Positions 10,700 through 22,200 of a stretch of 64,000 nt of DNA are shown here, in pieces. The translations under genes and the position numbers were made by a program. The stretch lies in the NCBI GenBank assembly GCA_018292915.2, contig JACVVK020000439.1:487001-551000 (forward strand), read 5' to 3'. The notes under the pieces were generated by a model. It ran no database searches, had not been told where the DNA came from, and saw only the letters and a list, made by a program, of their open reading frames with translations. This stretch comes from Batillaria attramentaria (taxonomy: Eukaryota; Mollusca; Gastropoda; Batillariidae). Numbering within the stretch: position 1 is the stretch's first letter; every line of letters begins with the position of its first letter.

Positions 10700-10895
10700 G
10701 ATATAGATACAATCAAACCTGTGTAAGGCGGTCACCCAAGGGACTGGGTCAAACTGACCACCTTAGACAGGGTGACCGGGTTATCCAGGGTGTCATGTCA
10801 ACAGCTAGTGTGTCAGGGGATCCTCTGGGGTGACCAGGTTAGACAGTGGTTTGGCTTATACAGGTGACCGCCTTGGCAGGTTCGACTGTACCACA
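10700..10895 (+). repeat. Interspersed repeat starting TCAAACCTGTGTA
   Basis: Contains GGTCACCCAAGGGACTG, AGACAGGGTGACC and ATGTCAACAGCTAGT. About 100 bp of it recur at 44,440-44,545. It ends with CAGGTTCGACTGTA, roughly the inverse of its start (TACAATCAAACCTG), so it looks like a short TIR element. Confidence 0.65.
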
Positions 10896-11545
10896 AAAAC
10901 ACGCTCAGACCCGGCGATCACATTATGTATCTCTCGTTGACATCAGAAGGTGTAGCTTTCCTTTCATCGTGTTATCAAAACTGTATCAGACAAACACATG
11001 AAACAACTTCGCGTAAAAGCCAGTTTTTGTCAGATTTTTAGCCTCACGTATCTCTCAGCCTTTATGGTGGTACCAAACAAGGCAGCCGGTTAGGCACCTG
11101 CACAGAGACAGCTTCTCACAGCTTGGCACTGACCCAACAAAATCGTTTACAGGTCACTGTCAGGGTTGCAACACGGTCAACCGGCGCGGGGAAGGAGAAT
11201 TTGAATTGTCATCATTTCGTAGAACCTGTAGGCAGCACTGTCTCGCATCAAGAGCTCTACTAATAATTAAGAAAGACCATATCGGGCGTACTCATCAGCG
11301 AAACCGGAACAGGGTGCTCCCCGGTCACCCGCTGTGCTATAGGGACTCTCCTAAATCTAAGTCCAGACAAACCTAAATCGATTGGCGGGCCGAGCTGTGA
11401 GCTGTTTCCGCAAGCGTAACGCAGTGGGCGAAGGACACAAATACACACATTGCCTCAAAATGCCTATATTGCGATGGTGACTTGATGGCTCGGGGGTATA
11501 TTTCAGAAAGTGCTGGGTGCGTTAGGACAAACCCGGTGTAGCAGT
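10896..11545. other. Unannotated intergenic sequence
   Basis: No gene, RNA or repeat was recognised. Short open frames on the minus strand (for example 11,260-11,448) have no recognisable family. Confidence 0.5.
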
Positions 11546-11715
11546 CCAGATTATACCCCGCCTGGAGTATACCCCCGTATACACTGGCCTAGCTCAGACT
11601 ATACCCCCATAGAAACTGGCCTAGCCCAGACTATCCCCCCGTATAAACGGGCCTAGCCCAGACTATCCCCCCGTATAAACTGGCCTAGCCCAGACTATAC
11701 CCCGGGGTGTACTCT
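11546..11715. repeat. Degenerate tandem repeat, 30-36 bp
   Basis: About five units with GGCCTAGCCCAGACTATAC and CCCCGTATAAACTGG. Related text (TATACCC, GGCCTAG, GGGTATAAAGTAGCC) recurs at 12,405-12,530. Confidence 0.7.
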
Positions 11716-11928
11716 GACCTAGGCCCGTTTAACCCTCTCCTGCCCACTCTAACCCCCCTACAACGGACGACCAGAAAGAGAAAGAGTAACGTCTTTGAAT
11801 GTTGCACGCGTTTTGCCACTCGATGGTCAATGTCGGCGTGTGGCACACGTGAGCGGTTCCGCTATAGTTTTCTTGTTTCCTTCCTGTTACTTTATTTTCT
11901 TAAATCTGTTGTAATTGTCCTGATGCAC

Positions 11929-11933
<5 letters not shown>

Positions 11934-11971
<38 letters not shown>
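11934..11971. repeat. (GA)n microsatellite
   Basis: About 19 GA units. The flanks from 11,716 to 12,597 show no gene. Confidence 0.9.
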
Positions 11972-11974
<3 letters not shown>

Positions 11975-12597
11975 AGGGAGAGAGAGTGTCTTAATGTGCC
12001 CGCTCTGCAGGGAAATTCTGGAAACTTGCAATGCTTGTATCTCACAAAGTACAAGACAAATCAAACCGCTTCATTTTGAAAAGAGCAAAGAGCAAAGTGG
12101 ATTTTCCTCAGTGTCACATATTAAATGTACTTTAAAATAGAACAAGGCCCAAATTAACAACAGCCAGGGTTTCTCTTGGTGTGATGATAACAGTACTTGA
12201 CTGTCAAACGCTCAAAACCACATCGAAGTGGTCGCTTCTGTTTTCAATGTAGAAGCAAACTTCGCTTGTCTCCTTTAGTGAAAACGTTGCGGGATATCGC
12301 ATCCAACGCATATTGGTGCCCACCTTGGTATAGATGTAAATGTCATATGCAAGAAAGTTTGGCCGGCCGTGTACAAACACTTTAGTGAACTCTGTTCACA
12401 GGTGGGTATATTCCGGGCAGGAGGGGGTGAATCCGGCCTGGGATGATCTATACCCAGGGGGTTGAACCGGCCTAGGCTACTTTATACCCGAGGGTATAAA
12501 GTAGCCAGGGGTATGCTCCGGCCTGTTACACCGGCACAAACCACTTTAAATGTCCACGACATCAGCACCGGTGTTTTAAACCATCAGGATACTGACA

Positions 12598-13449
12598 TCG
12601 CGATTTGGACTGGGGGCAGGATGGAAGATGTGTGGCTGCTGGATATTTACAGGCTTTGTACCTCCTGATCACTATGATTTCTGAGAGTGGAATTGAATAG
12701 AGAATGGAAAAATATAGTGTTTATTAGGGGGAAAGCGGGAGGCGATGGTATGATAAGCCGAGGAAATGTGCGACGTGAGTGAAAAACATCGCGATTTGCA
12801 AGGGGGCAGGGTGGAAGAGGTGTGGTTGCTGAGTATTTACAGGCTTTGTGCCTCCTAATCACTATGATTTCTGAGAGTGAGCTTCAATAAAGAATGGAAA
12901 AATATAGTATTTATTAGGGAGAAACCGGGAACCGATGGTTAATAGGCCGAAGATGAGTGCGACGTGAGTGAAAAACGTCGCGATTTGGAATGGGGGCAGG
13001 GTGTGTGGCTGCTGAGTATTTACAGGCTTTGTGCCTCCTAGTCACTATGATTTCTGAGACTGAAATTGAATAAACAATCCAAAAACATATTGTTTATTAG
13101 GGGGAAACCGGGAACCGATGGTGTAATCGGCCGAGGAATTGTGTGGAACGTGAGTGAAAAACATCGCGATTTGGACTGGGGGCAGGGTGGAAGATGTGTG
13201 GCCGCTGAGTATTTACAGGCTTTGTCCCTCCTAATCACTATGATTTCTGAGACTGAGCTTCAATAAAGAATCGAAAAATGTATTTATTAGGGGGAAACCG
13301 GGAGCCGATGGTATAATAAGCCGAGGAAGTGTGTGACGTGAGTAAAAAACATCGCGATTTGTAAGGGGGAAGGGTGGAAGAGGTGTTGCTGCTGAGTATT
13401 TATAGGCTTGGTGCCTCCTAATCACTATGATTTCTGAGACTGAAATTGA
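12598..13449. repeat. Satellite of about 188-190 bp, 4.5 copies
   Basis: The anchor ATCGCGATTTG recurs at about 12,598, 12,788, 12,977, 13,162 and 13,352. Each unit also has GAGTATTTACAGGCTTTG, ATCACTATGATTTCTGAGA and TTATTAGGGGGAAACCGGGA. A 57-bp piece recurs at 14,447-14,503, just after an R2 element, which suggests R2a inserted into this satellite. Confidence 0.9.
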
Positions 13450-13478
13450 ATTACAAACAAGATGGCCACCAGCCCAAT

Positions 13479-13872
13479 ATGTTGTTTCCATTCAATGACA
13501 TGCTGTAGTCACAGTCGTAGTCGTTGTGTCATGTATGCAGCCCGCGCGCACACGAACGCAAGCTCTCTGACATCAAGCATGCTGACATAAAGAAAGTACT
13601 GAAAACCCTTATCGTGCCTCTATGCACTTGCAAAAACCCAAACACATGAGGTCGTGTGAGCTCGCCTAGCTGGTTGACGTCACAAACGTTTTGGCGTATG
13701 CGAGGTTCTACATGGGTGAATGAATTCTTGTAATAAAGTCGTTCCCCTTTGACAGAGTTACTTCCCGCAGACCTGACTGACAGACGATTGCTTACTGGTA
13801 TCGGAGAAGAGACCCTCTCTCTCTCTCTCTCTCGCCTTAGACGAGCGCTTGCGCGCGCGCGCGCGCACGCAC

Positions 13873-13956
<84 letters not shown>

Positions 13957-14446
13957 TATGCTTCTGAGTGTGAGTCAGTGGCAAAAACGAAACCCACTGA
14001 AATTCCCGCTTTCCACATGTCAAGTTGTAGAGATCGCGAAAAGATACTGCATTTCGATGCAAAATAATTTCTAGACCATCCCAGAACATGCTGGTGCAGT
14101 AACGTCAGTAGATTACGTCACCTTGGAAAGATTTCGAACCTTCCAGTAAGTTGAGGAATGTTCTAGATCTGACCTGTTCAGTACGTAAGCAGCCCTGCAC
14201 AGCGTTCTGGGTTCTTCTTCTTTCATGAATTTGTTCTCCGTGCATATTCTGTTCATAAAGTATTGGAGTTGTATTCTGTTGTATCCCGTGTCTTCTCTGC
14301 GACTGCACGAAGATGGCGACATAGTAGAAGTAAAATACACCACGTCTCCAAACAGAGGAATTCGGAAAGAAAGTGGCGAGACACCCCCAAGAAAAAACAG
14401 CATCACGTCAATCAAACATGACGCACTTACTTTACTTTACTTTGTA
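13479..14446 (+). mobile_element. Repeat family R2, copy a
   Basis: Starts ATGTTGTTTCCATT, preceded by AAGATGGCCACCAGCCCA as in most R2 copies. It carries segments shared with R2c, R2d and R2f, including CATGTCAAGTTGTAGAGATC and CTGACCTGTTCAGTACGTAA. It stops inside R2 at about 14,440, where satellite sequence resumes. No transposase frame. Confidence 0.75.
13810..13953. repeat. (CT)n, (GC)n and (CA)n compound microsatellite
   Basis: CT run 13,816-13,833, alternating GC 13,850-13,866, then about 43 CA units. It is internal to R2a; R2d carries a shorter version. Confidence 0.92.
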
Positions 14447-14976
14447 TTTCTTAGGGGGAAACCGGGAGCCGATGGTGTAGGCCGAGGAAGTGTGGTACGC
14501 GAGTAGCAGTTTTTGCAATCAACGGAATGTACGTTACTGTGGGTTTCGGCGCTATTTGCCCGGGCTCCGTGCGAATAGCGTGTGGCTGCTCAGTCAGGCT
14601 GCTCAGTTCAACACGGTGAAATAGTCCGCGCGCGTGACTGCGGTGAGAATAGCCGGAGAGCGTACGCTCAAAGTTTCACCGACGTACTCCGGCGAAGCTA
14701 AACGCAAAAGCTGAACAAACAACCGAACCAGCTTGGCAACTGACCAACCGACAAAATGGCAGCAAACAATACTGAACATCTACTGAAACTGACGACGGCG
14801 GCCGCGCTCACACCGCCGTCAGTCGCTGATCGGACTGAAAAAAAAAAAAAAAAAAAAACCCTAAACGACTGATCCGCCCTGACCAGGCGGCCGGACTGAC
14901 GTAGGTGTCAGTCTATTGAAAACTGACGTGTAACAGCTTCAAACTATGATTCAGCAAATTGAATAAAAACAAAACG

Positions 14977-15025
14977 TGACTGACAAACAAACAAACAAAC
15001 AAACAAACAAACAAACAAACAAACA
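14977..15025. repeat. (CAAA)n microsatellite
   Basis: About 12 units, against about 7 in the copy at 33,845-33,871. Confidence 0.9.
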
Positions 15026-15159
15026 CTGACTGAAGTGCTGATCAGCAGCTTGACTCGACTGATTCACTGAGTGAGGCCCTTCATTTCCTTCTCAGTTTTT
15101 GTATCGGTTTTTCATATTCAAGTTCCTCCAGAGGTTGGAATTACTGGCTGTCATGGTCG

Positions 15160-15334
15160 GGGGAGCCGGGATGGCCGAATGGTAGAGCGTTGGTCTTTCA
15201 ATGATCGGGTCGCGAGTTCGAATCCCGGCTGGGGCCAAATACTGTGCTGGCCTTTTTCTCGTTGCCCCGTCTTTGATATCACCCTTACATGGTGGAAAAG
15301 GACGTTAAACTCCGAAACACCCACCCAACCCACC
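15160..15334 (+). mobile_element. tRNA-derived SINE with 12-bp target duplication
   Basis: The head GGGATGGCCGAATGGTAGAG and GAGTTCGAATCCCGG (box A- and B-like) is followed by a GATATCACCCTTACATGGTGG tail and CACCCAACCCACC. It is flanked by CTGTCATGGTCG (15,148-15,159) and CTGTCACGGTCG (15,335-15,346), a target duplication with one later change. Confidence 0.9.
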
Positions 15335-15430
15335 CTGTCACGGTCGTAGGGTCCCGGACCGGCCGGCTGAGGCTTTCAGTTGTCAGTCACTGACTGAGGC
15401 AGTGTCACAGTGTTCCACAGTGCTTCAGTC

Positions 15431-15433
<3 letters not shown>

Positions 15434-15514
<81 letters not shown>
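15434..15514. repeat. (GT)n microsatellite
   Basis: About 40 GT units; the D2 copy at 34,289 has about 16. Confidence 0.95.
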
Positions 15515-15515
<1 letters not shown>

Positions 15516-15629
15516 CGCGGCCGGTGCCAGAGAGTCGTTGAGAGTGTGAGTGAGTGAGAGAGAGAGATTTGTTTTTCTAGTTTTTTTTTCTTGGTCACTA
15601 GCTCTGCCGGCTCAGTCTCTGTAGGTCAG

Positions 15630-15800
15630 GGGAGCAGGGATGGCCGAATGGCAGAGCGTTGGACTTCCAATGCTCGGGTCGCGAGTTCGAATCCCGGCTG
15701 GGGCCAAATATTTGTGCTGGCTTTTTCATCGTTGCCCCGCCTTTGATATCACCCGTATGTGTTGGAAAAGGACGTTAAATTCCCAAACACCCACCCACCC
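15630..15800 (+). mobile_element. tRNA-derived SINE with 11-bp target duplication
   Basis: Full-length SINE flanked by TCTGTAGGTCA at 15,619-15,629 and 15,801-15,811. Acceptor-stem-like halves GCCGGGA/TCCCGGC (here AGGGATGG at the 5' side) suggest a class II (Leu/Ser-like) tRNA ancestor. Confidence 0.9.
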
Positions 15801-16432
15801 TCTGTAGGTCAACTAATCATCAGTGAGGGAGTGGCCGACGGAGGGGTCGGTTTGAACAGTGTTATTGTGCTCTTTGGCAGTCGTTGGGTGATCAGTATTA
15901 CAAATTGCTGCTGTTATGCTGGTAATGACGGTTAACCACGTGCACCCCACCTAACCAGAAGCAGAGCGAATGTCTGGCACCGCGGTGCACTGAAATGTCA
16001 GGAGCAAATGAACAGAACAATCATTACTTTGTGCATGGATTGTCAAATGACGCGCACCACGGGGGGGGGGCGAGGTGGGGGGGGGGGGGCATGAAATAAG
16101 CAATTACTACCAGACCTGCAGTCAGTGAAAAAAAACTACTCGCTATCGAGTCTCTATCTATGTTTAAAAAAAAAAGTATTGAGAGAAAAGTAATAATTGA
16201 GGAATTATTATGATAATTCACGGAGATTGCTAATAAGCGTACTGATCAATGATGAATATGGCATATGACATATGTTTAAAAGCCCTAAGCAAATGAATGT
16301 GAAATGTCAGGGCCGAAGGTGTTTTGAAGGAAGTTTCGTTTTTGGTCAGCCTTTTGTCACTTTCAGTATTTGTTAACCTGGTTATCTCAGTGACACACCC
16401 GCATACCCCCACGCTCCTCGCCTCCACATACA

Positions 16433-16434
<2 letters not shown>

Positions 16435-16503
<69 letters not shown>

Positions 16504-16576
16504 GCGCGCGCGCACGCACACACGCACGCACGCACACGCACGCGCATACACATACATAAAAACACAGACGCACGCT

Positions 16577-16635
<59 letters not shown>

Positions 16636-16649
16636 ACACACACACACAG
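16435..16649. repeat. (CA)n / (GC)n compound microsatellite
   Basis: CA 16,435-16,501, a CG-rich CACGCACGC middle, then CA 16,578-16,649. The cysteine/valine- or threonine/histidine-repeat open frames here are artefacts. Confidence 0.93.
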
Positions 16650-17356
16650 AGATGCGCGTGGAGTGAGTCTATGGCGATGCCGGTTTGATTTCTATATATA
16701 CTGAGTACATATAGTTTCAGTTTTCAGTGCCATGGGGACATATTTATCTCAAGATTCATGTACCCCCCCCCCCCCCCCTTGGGGTTTTCAATAAACTTGA
16801 CTTAGCTTGGTTATGCATACATAATTAACTGAATACATAATTTAATTTGGCAAAAATTCCAGGAATGAGGGAAGGGGTGTCGCCGGTTGACTGAATAAGC
16901 TAAACGCCTCCTCTCAGATCAGTAACATAAACAACAAGCAAAAAAAGGTGCTAATAACAGTTAATTGTTGCGAAATTGTACTAATTACCCCCGCTGACCG
17001 TGTAATAGCGCCGCCATTGACTGTGAGGGCTGACGGTGTCTGATTCACAACTACGTCTCTTGCAAAGGCTGGAAAGTGATATCAGCAGGACCGCACCAAA
17101 TTACCACCATTAATCATTTTCTGATAGCTTATCAAGCAATTTTTTTCTGGTCTACATACAATTCCCAACTGCGCTAACTCATGACTCAACTCAGTGCCCT
17201 AAATGAGATTGCTCCGTTGATAGATTTCTGTCGTGCAGGCCATGGTGGTGATGTTGGTGGATTCGGTAAATACAGCTATGTAAAAAAAAAACCCCAACAG
17301 CAACAACAACAACAACAACAACAACAACAAACCAACAAGATGGCCACCAGCCCAAT
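16650..17356. other. Unannotated sequence with poly-C and (CAA)n tracts
   Basis: No gene recognised. Poly-C at 16,763-16,778 and (CAA)n at 17,298-17,330. This part has no counterpart in the second duplication unit, where R2d sits instead. Confidence 0.5.
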
Positions 17357-18620
17357 ATGTTGTTTCCATTTAATCACCTGCTGTCGTCACGGTCGTTCTT
17401 ATGTAATGCCATGTATCCTGAGACCTCTGTGGTGTTCTCTCACTCTGTTATGTGGCAAAAACAAAGCCCAGTACATCGATGAAATTCCCGCTTTCCACGT
17501 CCCCAAATAGAGAACTTCGGAAAAAGTGGCGAGACGTCTCCAGGAAACGCCAGCATCACGTCAATCAAACATGACGTCGGCAAAATGACGCTGATACTTT
17601 GCGTCAGTGCGCGTGCGTCTTTTCTTTGATGTTTGTGAGGCGTGTGGCTTGTGGAGGAAATGTGCTTGGAGTACAAAATTTCAGCTGTCGATTACGGCTG
17701 CAGTGATTTCTTTCTGATTTTTTTAATGTGTGTATATTTTTTTTTTAAAATGACACTACAGCCGGACACATTATATATAGTAAATCGATTTTGAGGTTTA
17801 AAATGGGTTCACCAATACTGTCATGAGGTACGGCTTACGTCAAAATTATAAGAGTGACCACCTCCAAAATTCACTCTGTTCAGAGTCCACATTCATGCTA
17901 TCTACTTCCAAAAGATGGAGTAATTTAAATAAATATTACGCCTGTAAACGCCAAACAACCAACTTTTCTGAAAAGGGCAATAACTCAAAAATCGTCTGCG
18001 CAATCAACAGTGGATCGGGCCCTCTGTTCAAAGATCTTGATTCATGAAGACACCCCGTATTTAAAGTCAATCGGTTGAGTATTTTCGGCGATACAGGCGT
18101 CTAAACTGGGTTCACCTACGATGTAAACTGAGGTACAGTTTACATCAAAACTATCATAGCGACTACCTCCAAAATGTGCCTCTGTTCAGAGTAAGTATTC
18201 ATGCCATCTACTTCCAAGAAACGGAGTGATTTAAATAAATATTACGCCTGTTAACGCGAGACAACCAACTTTTCTCAAAAGGGCGATAACTCTCAAATCA
18301 CTTAAGCAATCACCAAACACTCGATTGCTCTAATAAAAGATTTTGATATATTCGGAGACCTCAAATTTGAAGCCATTCGGTTGAGTATTTTCGGAGAATC
18401 AGTTCTGGACACAAATCACACACATCCGCACAGACGGCACTCACTTCAGCGGAGAAGTGCGTTTAGGGGCACCCACTAGTAACAATGACACCGTTCTCAG
18501 AGTTACACTTGCACCATGTCTGTGCGGAGAATGCGGGCGACGTGCGTTTGTGCCACAAACAGTCGACTTTGAACGTAGACAAATCAGCCCGTCTTATAAT
18601 GTTGTTTCCATTACTATACG
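17357..18620 (+). mobile_element. Repeat family R2, copy b
   Basis: From ATGTTGTTTCCATTTAATC to ATGTTGTTTCCATTACTAT. Internally it carries R2 motifs such as GGGCGATAACTC, GATTTAAATAAATATTACGCC and GGTTGAGTATTTTCGG. It continues into a block shared with 37,440-38,637. Confidence 0.75.
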
Positions 18621-18621
18621 G

Positions 18622-18690
18622 CCATGTGGCGGCATGTAAACACTGGACATGATGCCGCCATATGTCCAGTGTTCACATGTCGCCACATGG
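18622..18690. repeat. Perfect-arm hairpin, 29-bp arms
   Basis: The arm 18,622-18,650, starting CCATGTGGCGGCATGT, is the near-perfect reverse complement of 18,662-18,690, with an 11-nt loop. The same hairpin is at 38,448-38,516. It directly abuts the R2 terminus. Confidence 0.85.
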
Positions 18691-19117
18691 CCCATGTGAC
18701 CGGACAAGTGAACGCATTCACGGTCATGTTAAACTCAGTCCCGTCCGTTGTGCAGTAAGAATCATCAACGTAAACATTAATAATTGCACATAATCATTTC
18801 AGGCCGTATGTGGAGGGGGTGGGGGGGGATGTCAGGGTTCACAGACTTATTCAAAGCATGGCATTTTGGTGAGAAATAATTATAATTGCTATCATAATCC
18901 CTGCTGCTAATGACTTGTATCACTTTCTGTGATAGGAGTGTTGCAGCCCACAACTTCGTAATTGTCACGATTGACACGTTCATTATGTTATAATTAAGAC
19001 AATGGACCTTTCAGCGGCCACAGATATATCTCCCAATAAAATGACGCTTAATTAGGTCGAAGTGAATGTAGTTTAGTGATTGTAGCTCTAATGATTCTGT
19101 AATTATGACAGATGATC

Positions 19118-19124
19118 TATAAAA
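19118..19124 (+). promoter_or_regulatory. TATA box of the VWA gene, copy A
   Basis: TATAAAA lies 91 bases before the ATG, with CTGTCATGGTCAGTTA about 30 bases downstream as a possible start site. The whole block 18,830-19,215 is conserved in front of copy B (TATAAAA at 51,651-51,657). Confidence 0.65.
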
Positions 19125-19214
19125 GTCTGGCCGGCCATCGCTGTCATGGTCAGTTACGCCGTTCCTCCAGAGACCACCAGTTTAATCTGTTGATAGTCTC
19201 GGCAAGCCGTAACC

Positions 19215-22200
19215 ATGTGGAAGCTCCTGTCAGCTGTGGCGCTGGTAAGTGACTTGTGAATGATATGATCTATACACTGGTTTTCTGGAATTACGTTTAA
19301 TGAACAGATTTGTCCTCATTTGTCAGCAATCAGCCGCTACTCTCCATGAACAGATCAAGTAGTTTGACGATTTGTCTTTTCGCTTCAGCATATTCAAACA
19401 CTGATATTGCCCGGTACGCATCATCCCTGTACCGGGTCTGCGCTTCTCTTGGCGCCTGCGACGACGCCCAAATCGGGCTAACCGAGACCGAGCCGAGCTA
19501 AGTGATACCTAAGAAGGAAAAAACCAAAATACTCGGTGACAAGGAAAGTGGACAGTTGCGAACAACTTTGAGGTCCCAGTGTTATTTCACAGTGTGCACA
19601 GAAGCGATGAAAACTGTCGCATTTACCAGCACAGTCCATTTTCAACCTGTTTAGAGAGTAATGCCTGCATGAGTTGTCTCCCTGCCACAACAAGCACGCA
19701 TTTTTCGAGGCAGAGCACAAAGCTGCCACGAAAAATGCATGCATGCTGCAGGTCTATCTATGCACGGGGGACTACTCATGAAGGCAATAATCTCTAAACA
19801 GACTGAAAATGTACTGTTCTGTTTTTTTTTTTTTTTTTTCTTCTTCTTTGGTATCACTTTAGCTCGGCCCTGTCTTGGGCGTCGTCGTAGGGGAAAAGCG
19901 AAGCGCGGACCCGGTACAGGGGTACGCATTCTAAATCATGAATCAGTTGAAACATCGGTTGATACGTTTCTATGTTTGGTATTAACGGTTGCACTCAAGA
20001 CAAACTAAAGATTAAACAGTTGACAAAGTAGCACAAATTGTTACTGAAGAGTTTGCTAATCGCAAGTTCGTGAATGACATACTAGTGGTAAACAGATTTC
20101 GTTTTCACACAAGTATAATATTTGCAGACGTAAAATGACAATGTTGTCCATGTCTTGGTCATCAGGTTCTGGTGTGTGATGCGGCCTACTTGAAAGCCAG
20201 GTACTCAGTTCTGTGATTTTCTCGGTTATAAAGTTTGCAGAATATGTTGTAGTAATTACTTCCTAGGTTCATGGTTTAAAAAGATATTGTCGGAAATTAG
20301 CTGTTCCGATGTCCATCCAGTATTGCCGAAAATGCTGTTTATGGGTAGAAATTTGACCATGTTGTGAAACTCCGTTTGTCAGCCTAGCGTACACAAACCA
20401 TCCTTTTTTTTGCGTTGATTTCAGTTTGTTGGTTTTTTCGTGTATAACGAAGTATAGAAGTAAAACGCAGTTGTCTGTGGGAATGTTCTAAACTACACTC
20501 AGTACCGTACGATACATACCTCATGATCACGCACAATGTACAGCTGTCTACATACAACCAGGACGTGCAAACAGTCGCTTTATCACCAGTATGTTTTCCA
20601 TCTGTGTACCGCAGGCAAAGTGAGGCAACGCTCAATCTACGGGATGAGAGTCCATGCTCTGAGAGTGAGTTGCTGTAACACGCGGAATGTACTCCCCCCT
20701 CCCCCCCCACCCCATCCCATGCGTAAAGTGCCCAGAGTGTAAGCAGCTTGAGGCTAGAAGTACCCCGGCTATCTAAGCAGCTTCAGGACGGAAGTGCCCT
20801 TTTTAAGCAGTTTGAGGCTAGAAGTGTCCGGGGTCTAAGAAGCTTAAGGCTGGAAGTACCCCGGGTCTAAGCAGTTTGAGGCTGGAAGTATCCAGGATCT
20901 AAGCAGCTTGAGGCTGGAAGTACCCCGGGTCTAAGCAGCTTGATGCTGGAAGTGCCCCGGAACGAAAGAAGCACGGGAGTACATGTGACTTATTACAGTA
21001 GACGCGACTAGTATTACGGTAGATGTGACTTATCACAGTACATGTGACTTATTACAGTAGATGTGACTTATCACAGTACATGTGACTTATTACAGTACAT
21101 GTGACTTATTACAGTACATGTGACTTATTACAGTAGACGCGACTAGTATTACGGTAGATGTGACTTATTACAGTAGATGCGACTTATTACAGTAGATGTG
21201 ACTTATCACAGTACATGTGACTTATTACAGTACATGTGACTTATTACAGCCTTCCGCACTTAGCTTGTTTCCAGCGTCTTTCCAATTTTAGCTTGTGACC
21301 CAGCTACTTTCCAATTTTAGCTTTCCTGGCTACTTGCCCGCTGTTAGCTGGTGTTCCGGAAATGTAGAAGTTGTGTGTGTGTGTGTGTGTGTGTGTGTGA
21401 CACAGAGTGTAAAGCCAAGCCCATGGAGATGGCCTTCGTTGTGGACGCGTCAGCCTCAATCTGGCCGCAGAACTTCACCCTGGGACTCAACTTCATCGAG
21501 GACTTTGTTGGATTCTTCGACATTGGTGAGGAGAAGGTGAGTGCCCGGATCATATAACTTTCTGCAAAATCTGTGAATTCCCAATTCGGTTCAGTTGAAG
21601 ATGAAGCATCTGAGCTGGGTAAAGCCTTCTCCAAAGTCTCCACAGTATCGCCTTTTATATTTGGATTTGATGTTTAGGAATTCTCTCTGTAATGAAAACT
21701 AGAAAGGCAGAAGCCTCCATGGTTCCCATGTGACATGGGTCAAGGCCATTCAAAAGAGTATGTTTGTAAAACTCTTATCACTATCTATCATCAAGACAAG
21801 TAAGGTGTCTCTGGTGTTATTAGTTCCTGGCAATATTACAATTTTCCCTAAAACAGTTTGTATGGCCTTGACCTTGGGTCAAGGTCATTCAAATGAGATC
21901 TCACCAATGTCTATCATTATGCGGAGTTTGACGCTTGTAGTATTTGTAGTTCCTTGAGTCAAGGTCATTCAAAAAGGTATGCCTGCATAGGTCTCATTGC
22001 AGTCTATCATCTTGCCTTGTTTGGTGCCTCTACTATTTGTTTTTACGAGGAAATGCCAACGCTAAAGTTTCCCCAAAACAGCATGCATGGCCTTGACCTT
22101 GACTAAAAGTCACTGAATACAGGTATGTCAGTAAAGTTGTTGCCAATGTTTCTCATCATGCAACGTTTGACGCTTCTGGTTTTTCAAGATTCCGAGAAAA

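Larger units (their letters stand above)
14535..16649 (+). repeat. Duplicated block D2, first copy
   Basis: Begins TACTGTGGGTTTCGGCGC and matches 33,396-35,470 in the same orientation. Shared parts include both SINEs, the (CAAA)n tract, the (GT)n tract and the final (CA)n. The copies differ by small indels. This block marks the left edge of the tandem duplication that contains the VWA gene. Confidence 0.85.

Noticed and set aside
13529..14089. Cysteine/valine or histidine/threonine repeat proteins at this and all other (CA)n/(GT)n tracts
   Set aside because: Simple translation of dinucleotide repeats.
15630..15705. Genuine tRNA gene
   Set aside because: The tRNA-like head lacks a regular 7-nt anticodon loop and is followed by the SINE body in every copy.
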